Assembly: GCF_026191635.1 (NCBI RefSeq)
Contig: NZ_JAKRRW010000024.1
Coordinates: 21,949-85,948, forward strand
Origin: Photobacterium obscurum
Lineage (GTDB): Bacteria; Pseudomonadota; Gammaproteobacteria; Enterobacterales; Vibrionaceae
Direction: 5' to 3'
Length of the DNA: 64,000 nucleotides
The position numbers and the translations under genes were made by a program. The notes beneath the pieces were generated by a model. That model was given only the letters and a program-made list of their open reading frames with translations. It made no database searches and was not told the DNA's origin. Every line of letters begins with the position of its first letter. Within the stretch, counting starts at the first letter, position 1. Positions 15,596-22,982 of this stretch are shown here, piece after piece.

Positions 15596-16315
15596 ATGAA
15601 AACCAATGAAATTAAAACCGCTACAGTCGCGGCATGCTTTTCTGTAACAGCTCAAGAAATTATTAAGCAGCTGATTGAATCAGGGGCTAAGGTTGTTGGC
15701 TATGGCCGTAAAGGGGATGAGCAACGAGCCAAGGCGTTAGAAGAGCAATACAACGGTAAGTTGACAGTGTTGTTAGGTGACTTAACTGTTGAGGAGGATT
15801 GCCAGGCACTCGTGGCTCAGTCTTTGGAAATTCTCGATGGAGCAGTTGATGTCCACTATCATTGCTCTGGTGTTTTTTCATGGAATAGTTGGGAAGACGT
15901 ACCGGCGAAAGAGGTTGAGCGATTGTTTAGTGCTAACTTTACAACGGCATGGACACTTGGTCGTGAGATATTCTCGGCCATGAAACAAACAGGTACAGGT
16001 TCAATCATGTTTGTGTCGGCGCGTGACACAATCAGAAACGTTTCTTACGGATTTGGACCCTATATGGCATCTAAACTGGCGCTTAACGGTTTGGTTGAAA
16101 GTCTTGCGGCGGAAGGTGTCCAGTACGGAGTTAAGGTGAATGCGGTACTACCGACAATTATGGATACAGAAGTCAACCGCGCGGCGATGCCTGATATTGA
16201 CCATAACGATTGGGTCAATCCAGCTCAGTTTGCCGAGATCATGATTGATCTGACCCAACCTTCGAAGACGAATATCTCGGGCGCACTGATTCCTGTTCAG
16301 GGAAGAATGGTTTAA
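15596..16315 (+). CDS. SDR-fold protein with degenerate cofactor motif
   Basis: 239 residues with overall SDR form and the catalytic YMASK (Tyr/Lys) present. However, the glycine-rich TGxxxGxG loop is replaced by AACFSVTAQ near residues 12-20, and the NNAG motif is replaced by HCSG. The distal part is normal (ASKLALNGLVESLAAEG...VNAVLPTIMDTEVNR...GALIPVQGRMV). It could be a divergent SDR with altered cofactor binding or a non-catalytic relative. It starts with AATAGGAATAATAATG and stands alone between the AraC gene and trxC. Confidence 0.75.
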   Translation: MKTNEIKTATVAACFSVTAQEIIKQLIESGAKVVGYGRKGDEQRAKALEEQYNGKLTVLLGDLTVEEDCQALVAQSLEILDGAVDVHYHCSGVFSWNSWEDVPAKEVERLFSANFTTAWTLGREIFSAMKQTGTGSIMFVSARDTIRNVSYGFGPYMASKLALNGLVESLAAEGVQYGVKVNAVLPTIMDTEVNRAAMPDIDHNDWVNPAQFAEIMIDLTQPSKTNISGALIPVQGRMV

Positions 16316-16334
16316 TTAATGCTCAGCCCGTAAA

Positions 16335-16366
16335 ATTATCGCTATAACACGTGTTATAGCGATAAT
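16335..16366. terminator. 32-bp perfect palindrome between convergent genes
   Basis: ATTATCGCTATAACAC and its exact complement GTGTTATAGCGATAAT abut with no loop. It lies between the convergent SDR and trxC genes, 20 bp from one stop and 36 bp from the other, so it is probably a bidirectional terminator. Confidence 0.55.
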
Positions 16367-16401
16367 AGTTGCTACGAGTTGTCTTGCACGTCAGAGGGCG
16401 C

Positions 16402-16842
16402 TTAAGCTTTAGTTAGCGCCTGATTCAGCCATTGATCGAACTGACTCTTAGGCAGAGCACCATTGATGGTATCGACCATTTGGCCGTTCTTGAACACCAT
16501 AATCGTTGGTATGCTGCGAATACGGTATTGAGCTGCTAGCGTTTGCTGTGCTTCGGTATCAATTTTAATGAAGCGAACATCGCCATTGCGATCAGCGGCA
16601 ACATCTTCAAAAACAGGGGCGAAACCGACACATGGGTTACACCATGGGGCCCAGAAATCTACCACGACAGACTTATCGCCTTGGATCAGAGAAAGAAAGT
16701 TTTCAGTTGTACCCTCGACAGGCTTTCCGTCTAATAATCTTTCATTACACGCGCCACAAGAAGCTATTTCTTCGACACGGGCAGTCGGAATACGGTTAAG
16801 AGCCTTGCAGTGCGGGCAGCGGGTAGTCATTGTGGTCATCAT
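16402..16842 (-). CDS. trxC: Thioredoxin 2 (zinc-binding thioredoxin)
   Basis: 146 residues. N-terminal zinc knuckle with CPHC (Cys9, Cys12) and CGAC (Cys29, Cys32), then a thioredoxin domain (DFWAPWCNPC, cis-Pro in IRSIPTIMVFKNG). This layout is TrxC. The active site reads WCNPC (67-71) instead of the usual WCGPC, and the following residues VGFAP also differ slightly; the Gly-to-Asn change should alter redox potential or specificity. The N-terminus has several possible Met starts (16842, 16839, 16830). Confidence 0.9.
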   Translation of the reverse strand: MMTTMTTRCPHCKALNRIPTARVEEIASCGACNERLLDGKPVEGTTENFLSLIQGDKSVVVDFWAPWCNPCVGFAPVFEDVAADRNGDVRFIKIDTEAQQTLAAQYRIRSIPTIMVFKNGQMVDTINGALPKSQFDQWLNQALTKA

Positions 16843-16995
16843 TGCGTTCCATTCAGATTATTTAGGCAATAATTTAACGACTACCCCGTGATTATAAAAG
16901 CCGGAATAATAGATTGGTGCGATAGATTCCTTCTATCAAGCTAAAGCGCCGAATGTCGTGACGCTTTAGCAGCTATTCTTTACATACATTATTGG

Positions 16996-17193
16996 TTAGT
17001 GAATTAGCCCCAGTTCTTTTGCTTCCGCGATGGTTAGGCCGCTATCGCGAATATCGCGAAGCATCTCAATACGGCGTCTTGCCTCTGCTTGCTGTCGTTT
17101 GCATTGTGCTACGTTTGAAGCGGTTTCATCTTTGTAATCCCACTTCGAAGCAACATCTGCAATCTCTGTGTGGTCGATAGAATTGATAGACAC
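16996..17193 (-). CDS. Small hypothetical protein, Arg/Glu-rich
   Basis: 65 residues, hydrophilic, with a central basic helix (KRQQAEARRRIEMLRDIRDSG) followed by LTIAEAKELGLIH. The ATG has a consensus AGGAGG ribosome binding site at good spacing, which strongly supports translation. No family is named with confidence. It stands between trxC and the tRNA pair. Confidence 0.65.
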   Translation of the reverse strand: MSINSIDHTEIADVASKWDYKDETASNVAQCKRQQAEARRRIEMLRDIRDSGLTIAEAKELGLIH

Positions 17194-17593
17194 AATTACC
17201 TCCTAAAGAAACCCTGCGTCAAAATCAACTTATCTTTACCAAACGATTTTGTAAGAGTTAAGACCATAAAATTCACTTTGTGACACATCGCATAATTGTG
17301 CAAATTGTATGAAATCATGCTTTGAAACAGATGTGTTTGGGGGTACCTTTGAAGGTTCCAGCTCAAAAGAAAACACGGTGGCAGATCAAAGTTTTTGCTT
17401 ACACGTGTACCGCTTTTTATTCACGAGCTAAATAAGACATATCGAACTGTTTTTGTTATCTGCTCCTTCTCATAAATTGCTTGTTTATTAACACTTTGGG
17501 TGCTGGTTTGTTCGTTGTGTCTAAATCGTGAGCGCTTGGGTGGTTTGGGGGTTTACAAGTGAAATTAATCCCCGTAGTATTCACCGCACTTAC
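17194..17593. other. Intergenic region upstream of tRNA genes
   Basis: 400 bp without a supported gene. It must hold the promoter of the small protein at 17193 and that of the tRNA pair. I see no clear repeat or RNA structure. Confidence 0.5.
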
Positions 17594-17684
17594 GGAGAGA
17601 TGGCTGAGTGGTTGAAAGCACCGGTCTTGAAAACCGGCATACGTTTGTAGCGTATCTAGGGTTCAAATCCCTATCTCTCCGCCA
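17594..17684 (+). tRNA. tRNA-Ser (anticodon TGA)
   Basis: 91 nt including encoded CCA. Acceptor GGAGAGA pairs with TCTCTCC. The anticodon arm CCGGT-CTTGAAA-ACCGG gives UGA, the long variable arm is typical of class II tRNA-Ser, and the T-arm is GGTTCAAATCC. Confidence 0.97.
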
Positions 17685-17726
17685 TATTCTAGAGGTTTGA
17701 TTTAGTATCGAGCTTCACCAAGAATT

Positions 17727-17803
17727 GGAGCGGTAGTTCAGTTGGTTAGAATACCGGCCTGTCACGCCGGGGGTCGCGGGTTCGAGTCCCGTCCGCTCCG
17801 CCA
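17727..17803 (+). tRNA. tRNA-Asp (anticodon GTC)
   Basis: 77 nt with encoded CCA. Acceptor GGAGCGG pairs with CCGCTCC; the anticodon loop CTGTCAC gives GUC; the T-arm has GGTTCGAGTCC. It is followed by a terminator (17812-17842) and by degenerate repeats of its own 3' end. Confidence 0.97.
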
Positions 17804-17811
17804 CTACACTG

Positions 17812-17842
17812 AAGGCTCAGTCGAAAGACTGGGCCTTTTTTG
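17812..17842 (+). terminator. tRNA operon terminator
   Basis: GGCTCAGTC-gaaa-GACTGGGCC followed by TTTTTT: a strong intrinsic terminator 9 bp after tRNA-Asp. Confidence 0.85.
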
Positions 17843-17914
17843 TATGCATTGAATTTGGCGTCAGTCCTGCGGACTGATGAGTCCCGCTGGAACGCCAGCC
17901 CGGACTCGGCGTCC

Positions 17915-17967
17915 CCGCCGTTCCGCCACTACACTGAAACCTCAGCATAAATGCTGGGGCTTTTTTG
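17915..17967 (+). repeat. Degenerate copy of tRNA-Asp 3' end plus terminator
   Basis: CCGTTCCGCCACTACACTG repeats the tRNA-Asp acceptor end and trailer, and is followed by a second hairpin (CCTCAGCA...TGCTGGGG) with a T-run. It looks like the remains of a lost tandem tRNA-Asp copy. A third related copy lies at 29030-29101. Confidence 0.7.
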
Positions 17968-18157
17968 TACGTGTTGAATTTGGTGTTCGTTCTTCGGTCA
18001 AATGAGTTCTCGAAGAATCCCGGCCGCGTGTGACCCCAGCCGCTCGCTATCGGCCTAAATTTGCTAATCACTATACTTTCATCAATTTGGGGTGTTATCA
18101 AACGTCTGCCATCTCTCTGATTGGATCAGGTAATTGTTCAGTTTGGTATTAATTTCG

Positions 18158-18211
18158 ACGCGCATATTGGGTGAAAACTTAATGCGAGTTTATGCTGCGA
18201 ATTGGAAATAA
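18158..18211 (+). pseudogene. 3' remnant of a second M19 peptidase gene
   Basis: Frame 18161-18211 reads RILGENLMRVYAANWK and stop. This is nearly the exact C-terminus of the intact M19 protein ending at 27068 (FLGENLMRVYAANWS). The nucleotide match is high, for example TTTATGCTGCGAATTGG in both. Nothing recognisable of the gene remains further upstream. It is a decayed paralogue, not an expressed gene. Confidence 0.75.
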
Positions 18212-18234
18212 AAACATACCGTTGTAATTACTAA

Positions 18235-18265
18235 ACCACCGTCATTGGCGGTGGTTCTTGTTTTG
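18235..18265 (+). terminator. Terminator after the M19 remnant
   Basis: ACCACCG/CGGTGGT stem (18235-18241 and 18249-18255) followed by TCTTGTTTT. It is the probable terminator of the lost gene, 24 bp after its stop. Confidence 0.6.
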
Positions 18266-18336
18266 GCACCAACTGGTAATGATGTACTCCTGGTTTGACG
18301 TACTATATCTGCTAAGGTTATGTGAGAGATTCAGTT

Positions 18337-18645
18337 ATGTCACTGAAAATTATGTCTTTTCTTATTGCGCATGCAACGTTAACAGATGTAAATATATGGG
18401 AGTATCCATCGCCGGTTGTTCAGGCGAGTTCTGAACTGGAAACGGGTAGATATTGCCCGATTGCACATCAGTTCATTCGTAGTGGTGAGCAACTGGCTCA
18501 GGTTCCGCTAACGACAGATCGTAAGATGGGAACTATGATGATCGTGGAAAAAGGGGGCAAGCAGTACATTATCTCCCTCAGAGGAGTGCCAACTTATACG
18601 GCGACCCAGGTTGAAAAAGCGAATGAGATCTTCCTAGAAGACTGA
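18337..18645 (+). CDS. Small hypothetical protein
   Basis: About 102 residues from ATG 18337 (GAGAG ribosome binding site); a GTG at 18322 is an alternative start. No signal peptide or membrane helix is clear. The sequence (CPIAHQFIRSGEQLAQVPL...MMIVEKGGKQYIISLRGVPTYTATQ) is not one I recognise. It lies in the tRNA-bounded region next to decayed genes; its 3' end is 9 bp from the end of the convergent AraC fragment. Confidence 0.5.
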   Translation: MSLKIMSFLIAHATLTDVNIWEYPSPVVQASSELETGRYCPIAHQFIRSGEQLAQVPLTTDRKMGTMMIVEKGGKQYIISLRGVPTYTATQVEKANEIFLED

Positions 18646-18654
18646 TAGCAGATT

Positions 18655-19194
18655 TCAGTTAATAGAACCTGAGTTAATAACAATTGCTGTGAAAAGATGA
18701 GTCTTAGCAAGGTACCGCTTAAATTCATCGGTTGCTTGCTTTGCAGATAACCATACAATTGACGGGTGCCAGTTGGTTTGAAGGTAATCTCTAATTAACT
18801 CGATAAGCATGGTTAATGTATAGGCTTCCATGGTGTCATTGGCCAATGGCACCATAAAATTATGATTTCGGCGTATAAAAATACCGTCTTTTTCACTTTC
18901 TAAGTCGAAGAAATTAAAGAGTGAAAGATGTTGGTTGGTGTAATAACAAAAATCAGTCAGAAAATGATAAAGCGTTGGACTTGCCATGAGGTGAGACATC
19001 GTCGGGATGATAATAGACTTGCCGCAATTAAGAGCTGCCTCTTGGCCAAAATTGGGGTGGCCATGCTTTACCGCATAATCCATTAACACTCTAACCGGAA
19101 AGCCCGGCAGGGTTTTTGTGTGATTGTTAGATACTAGCTGATAATAGTCACCGACACTATGTAGCTCTAACAGTTGTTCTGCTGGAAGTCTCAC
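18655..19194 (-). pseudogene. Truncated AraC-family regulator (sensor domain only)
   Basis: The frame encodes about 180 residues matching the N-terminal Arabinose_bd-type domain of the two intact AraC paralogues nearby (21857-22873 and 24665-25663); shared features include GDYYQLVSNN, a YTLTMLIELIRDYL helix and SIVWL. The C-terminal helix-turn-helix half is absent. The frame stays open upstream to about 19330 without an ATG (the start at 19194 is GTG), so the 5' end is probably also damaged. It is most likely a decayed duplicate and cannot bind DNA in the usual way. Confidence 0.7.
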
Positions 19195-19497
19195 GGAACG
19201 GGCATGTTTCAGAATAGGCTTAGCAAAAAGTGGGCTGATTGTGGTGATGTCTTTGGTGCAACTCTTGGGCGTTAGGTTACTCTTCTCATATATATTGAAT
19301 CGCCATATTTGATCCTTGCCTGTAAATTACTTACTAGTATACGCAATAAGGTATTACTTAGTTTAAGGTACATATAAGTTTATGAGCTAATTCAGCTGTA
19401 GGGCAGTAACTTTTGTAAAAGGACGGCAATTCGCTTGTTAGTGAAACTACCTATTTAAGAAAGGAAAAATATAGGGGGATTGCGATTGGTAGCAAGG
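19195..19497. other. Intergenic region between AraC fragment and MFS gene
   Basis: About 300 bp. Its left part is an open but start-less extension of the AraC fragment; the rest is AT-rich with no gene or repeat that I can support. Confidence 0.45.
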
Positions 19498-19531
19498 AAA
19501 AGCTCCACTCTCAGTTGGAGTGGAGCTTTTT
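19498..19531 (-). terminator. Terminator of the MFS gene
   Basis: GCTCCACTC (19502-19510) and GAGTGGAGC (19518-19526), flanked by A-run and T-run, so active in both directions; 8 bp beyond the MFS stop. Confidence 0.8.
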
Positions 19532-19538
19532 CTGATAT

Positions 19539-20660
19539 TTATTTGTATTTTCTGGCGATATATACGGTGCCTAAACCATATGTTGTGATGAGTCCTAGTA
19601 AGATTAAATTACCCACGTTTGGTGATACCAGTGCAAACACTTTAACCATAAGAGAAACTAATAAGTCACTGCCCACCCATAGCAGCATGAATGTTAATGC
19701 TAAAGAGCTAGGGTTAACGGATTCACGAATATAAGCAAGGCTAATAAAAGCCGGTAAACTACAAAATAAGAAAAAGCCCAATGCCATCGCCGCAATCTGC
19801 GAGCCCATTAAGATAAAAGGAATTGCACACAGTGAAGCTAACACGGTGGTTGTAACTGCTAGCTTCCGGATATCAAATTTACCGACTAAAAAAATACCGG
19901 CAAAGTTACCGACAATACCTGCATACAACAAATTCATGATGTTTGCCGGTTCAATAAAAGTAAATGATAAGGTATAAAAAACAATGGCACCAGAGAATAC
20001 AAAACAGAACACCCAGTTGAAATTTTCTTTTAGGCCAGAGCTAAATGATGCTACTTCACCTGTTTCAGATACCTGTACTTTTTTGAATGAGAAAAATATT
20101 AAAGCTGCTAGTGTAATGGAAACTGCAATAAGAATAGAGGTAACTAACTCCATTGCCTCCGTTGGTAGTGCTAGGATAGTAGCAGATAAAGTAATCGCAG
20201 CAGTAATACCGACGTTATAGGCAGAAGCGTTAACGCCATTCATGATATTCAGCTCTTTACCTGAAAAGACAGATGCAGTTACCGGAGATTGGCAGAATAA
20301 GACTAAACCGCCGCCTAGGCCGACTACAGCGCGCCCAACCATGACCATCATTTCAGTGTCGGCTTTTAGCATAATCGCCAAACCAGAGCCAGCCAAGAGC
20401 AGCCCCATGGAGAAGCCATTACCGACTGTGGCAAAGTAATGTTTGGCTGCAACTCGTGCGACTAAAATGCCTACAATGAAGTTTGTTGTTAACTTGGCGA
20501 TATTCAACCAAGCGGTAGAGTCTGCAAGTTGTGAGTTAGAAAATCCTAATGAAGATTGCACATAAAAATCACCTACTTTCCAGGCTACAGCAAATAATGC
20601 GTAACCAAGAAATAAGCTGATACCGATACTGAACCGTTGTAACCCTGATATAGTATTCAT
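19539..20660 (-). CDS. Major facilitator superfamily transporter
   Basis: 373 residues with about 11-12 hydrophobic helices, ending GLGTVYIARKYK. The conserved loop is weak, but the two-half MFS layout is clear (a charged central loop SFKKVQVSETGEVASFSSGLKENF near residue 190). ATG preceded by AGGT. Substrate unknown; its place beside a serine-dehydratase homologue and a peptidase homologue suggests an amino-acid-like or small-peptide substrate. Base composition is AT-richer than the flanking operons. Confidence 0.8.
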   Translation of the reverse strand: MNTISGLQRFSIGISLFLGYALFAVAWKVGDFYVQSSLGFSNSQLADSTAWLNIAKLTTNFIVGILVARVAAKHYFATVGNGFSMGLLLAGSGLAIMLKADTEMMVMVGRAVVGLGGGLVLFCQSPVTASVFSGKELNIMNGVNASAYNVGITAAITLSATILALPTEAMELVTSILIAVSITLAALIFFSFKKVQVSETGEVASFSSGLKENFNWVFCFVFSGAIVFYTLSFTFIEPANIMNLLYAGIVGNFAGIFLVGKFDIRKLAVTTTVLASLCAIPFILMGSQIAAMALGFFLFCSLPAFISLAYIRESVNPSSLALTFMLLWVGSDLLVSLMVKVFALVSPNVGNLILLGLITTYGLGTVYIARKYK

Positions 20661-21057
20661 TTTTTACCTGTTAGGTGTGATATTGATTTCGCCATATATG
20701 AAAACTGTTTTCTAAATGTAACGTTATTGGTTACCATCTGCATTGATTCCAGTTTATTTAGAAAATACTGAAGATATATAGGTAAATTACAGTAGTAAGA
20801 AATGGCAAAATTACCTCAGGGTGCCAATTATTTTGATGGTGTAAAATAGCGTGATATATATCAAGTAATAAATATTAACAAGTGGCATATTGGTCTTTTT
20901 TCTTAAGTAAATAATAAGTTGTTCAGGAACGATTAAGGTGATCGTCTGCACGTTTATGGTTCAGCATGAATGTTGTGGCATGCTAAGGTAATTTTGTTTT
21001 TTTTATTTTGGAAGGATTAGGTTTGTTCACAGTACATTATTAGGATTATATAAAACA
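20661..21057. promoter_or_regulatory. Divergent promoter region with FNR/CRP-like site
   Basis: 397 bp between the divergent MFS and outer-membrane protein genes. At 20851-20864, GTGATATATATCAA differs from the FNR consensus TTGAT-N4-ATCAA at one position; the core TGATATATATCA is a perfect palindrome. No other structure is evident. Confidence 0.4.
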
Positions 21058-21687
21058 ATGAACAAATTTATTAAAAAGACAGGTCTGTTATCTCTTGCTA
21101 TTATCCTATCACCGACTGCCTTGGCGGATGGTAACGTTCGTGCCCATTATAGCCTTGAAAATGAATCAAATGAGGTTGGTGCTGAGTATAATATTACACC
21201 AGTTTCAAAGGTTGGAATAATTGGTGAGAGTTTAGCTGGAACCACGGATATAAAATATACGCATACTTTTATACCGGTAAAGAATTTATACGTATCACCA
21301 ATCGTGGGATATTTTGCATATAGTAGTGATAATGCGTTATCGCCAGGTTTTGAAGATATTGTTTATGGTCGCTTGAATGTAACTTATGCGCCAATCAAGC
21401 AAGTTGCTCTGTATGCGGAGTACACGGACAGTATAGCCGTTAAGGATGTAGACCTAGGTGAGGTAGAGCAGCTTCGGGCTGGTGTCATTATCAAACCTGT
21501 TGATAACTTAAGTTTTGTTTACCGTTATGCTGAACAAGAATTTGTTAACTTTTTTGGCATTGAAACTCAGAAAAATGAATACTGGCTGAGTTATAAATTC
21601 ACAAGCGGGCTTGAACCATATCTGTATGCGATTGATCAAAAAGGGGCAGACTTAAATGTTAACTTGGGCTTACAGTATAACTTTTAA
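21058..21687 (+). CDS. Small outer-membrane beta-barrel protein
   Basis: 209 residues, signal peptide cleaved after ALA (residue 23). The mature part alternates polar and hydrophobic residues in strand-like segments (NVRAHYSLENESNEVGAEYN, GRLNVTYAPIKQVALYAEYT, EYWLSYKFTSGLEPYLYAID) and ends in the typical outer-membrane C-terminal signature, LNVNLGLQYNF with a terminal Phe. This resembles the OmpL/KdgM-like 8-12 strand barrels. Divergent from the MFS gene, so both may act in uptake of the same solute. Confidence 0.7.
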   Translation: MNKFIKKTGLLSLAIILSPTALADGNVRAHYSLENESNEVGAEYNITPVSKVGIIGESLAGTTDIKYTHTFIPVKNLYVSPIVGYFAYSSDNALSPGFEDIVYGRLNVTYAPIKQVALYAEYTDSIAVKDVDLGEVEQLRAGVIIKPVDNLSFVYRYAEQEFVNFFGIETQKNEYWLSYKFTSGLEPYLYAIDQKGADLNVNLGLQYNF

Positions 21688-21856
21688 ATCATGAATATCC
21701 GGTAATGAAGATAAGGCAGTCATGGGAATGGCTGCTTTTTAGTCATAAATAACCTTGGCTATGGCCTTGGTTTTATCTTATGTCATAAATATGTTTATGG
21801 ATAACCCCTTTATTTATAGTTTGATTCTAAAGAATATTGTTACTCTAAGTGTTTAA

Positions 21857-22873
21857 TTAATAAGGGTACTTGTTTATGAATTGTTTTCTGTATGCATTGG
21901 GTGTCATTTTAGTCATACGTTTGAATGCCCTTGAAAAGTGAGCCGGAGTAATATAACCAAGCATGTAGGAAATTTGAGTGATAGAGTACACCTTCTGCTG
22001 TAATAAACGTTTGGCTTCATCTTCAATTGTGCAATCAAGCAATTGAGAAAAAGTCATATTCATTTCACTAAGCCTTCTTTGTAAAGTTCGCTTGGTCATC
22101 TTAGTGATTGTAGTGGCTTTGCTTAGGCTGATTCGCCCTTCGCAAAGATACGGAGTCAGTGCCTTTTTCAGCGACTGGTCAAAGCTTGTTTGGCTTGTGG
22201 TGTCATTCTTGGACGGTTTTGGTATATCTGTTTGATTCCATTGTGACCTTTTTAGGTAGAGCTGGTCTCTGGCAATGTGGATGCCGGTTCCTTCCTGACA
22301 GGAGTATACGGGAAGTCCCTGATAAGGCTGGGGTAAGGCTTCAAGGTATATGGTGTTGGACTGGATACGGATCATCGATGTAGCCCATTGTTTGTCAATT
22401 AGCTGACGGATGATCTCAATGAGTACGCAGACTACATAGGTTTCTGAAAACTGGAACCACGGCTCGTTGATATGGCGCCTGCGACAAACCAGCCACTGCT
22501 TGTTCATATACGACTTAAACTCAAAGGTCGTATCGGTCGAAATGCCATGGGCATTATTAACAAATATGGAGATGGCATCAAAGAGTGTTTCAGCCGCTTT
22601 CAGATTGAAGATCTGGACGATATATCGTGCATTACGGAGAGCTGTTTGCCTGATCACCTGATACTTAATGTGGTCGGGTAGGGTTGAATCTATTGTGGTA
22701 AAAAAATTCGTGACCACTTCTTTGGTGATAAAGCTCGATTTCAGTATCTCAATATTTTCCGGCAGGAGTGTTTTGTTTTGAAGCTGGTAATGGTCTTCTC
22801 CTATTTCTTTTATTACATCAATAAATGTAACTACCTGCTCAGATAAGACTAATGGTAAAAATGTCTGTTTCAT
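21857..22873 (-). CDS. AraC-family regulator (OruR/ArgR-like)
   Basis: 338 residues: an N-terminal Arabinose_bd-type domain (about 1-200) and a C-terminal AraC DNA-binding domain with two HTH motifs (ISLSKATTITKMTKRTLQRRLSEMN and YSITQISYMLGYITPAHFSRAFKRMTKMTPNAYRKQF). ATG with AAGG nine bases upstream. Paralogous to the regulator at 24665 and to the truncated one at 18655. It may control the MFS/outer-membrane pair to its left or the serine-dehydratase gene; no binding site is assigned. Confidence 0.88.
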   Translation of the reverse strand: MKQTFLPLVLSEQVVTFIDVIKEIGEDHYQLQNKTLLPENIEILKSSFITKEVVTNFFTTIDSTLPDHIKYQVIRQTALRNARYIVQIFNLKAAETLFDAISIFVNNAHGISTDTTFEFKSYMNKQWLVCRRRHINEPWFQFSETYVVCVLIEIIRQLIDKQWATSMIRIQSNTIYLEALPQPYQGLPVYSCQEGTGIHIARDQLYLKRSQWNQTDIPKPSKNDTTSQTSFDQSLKKALTPYLCEGRISLSKATTITKMTKRTLQRRLSEMNMTFSQLLDCTIEDEAKRLLQQKVYSITQISYMLGYITPAHFSRAFKRMTKMTPNAYRKQFINKYPY

Positions 22874-22982
22874 TGATGTCGCCTTGTTCTGTTGTAGTGC
22901 TTATATCTAATAATATTTTGGGAGCTAATAAAAAAGCCCTCCCTGAGAGGGTAGGGCTTGATTGAATTATGTAATCAGTCGT

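Noticed and set aside
17817..18101. Minus-strand frame over the tRNA-Asp repeats
   Set aside because: Its repetitive product comes from the tRNA 3' end repeats and terminators, not from a gene.
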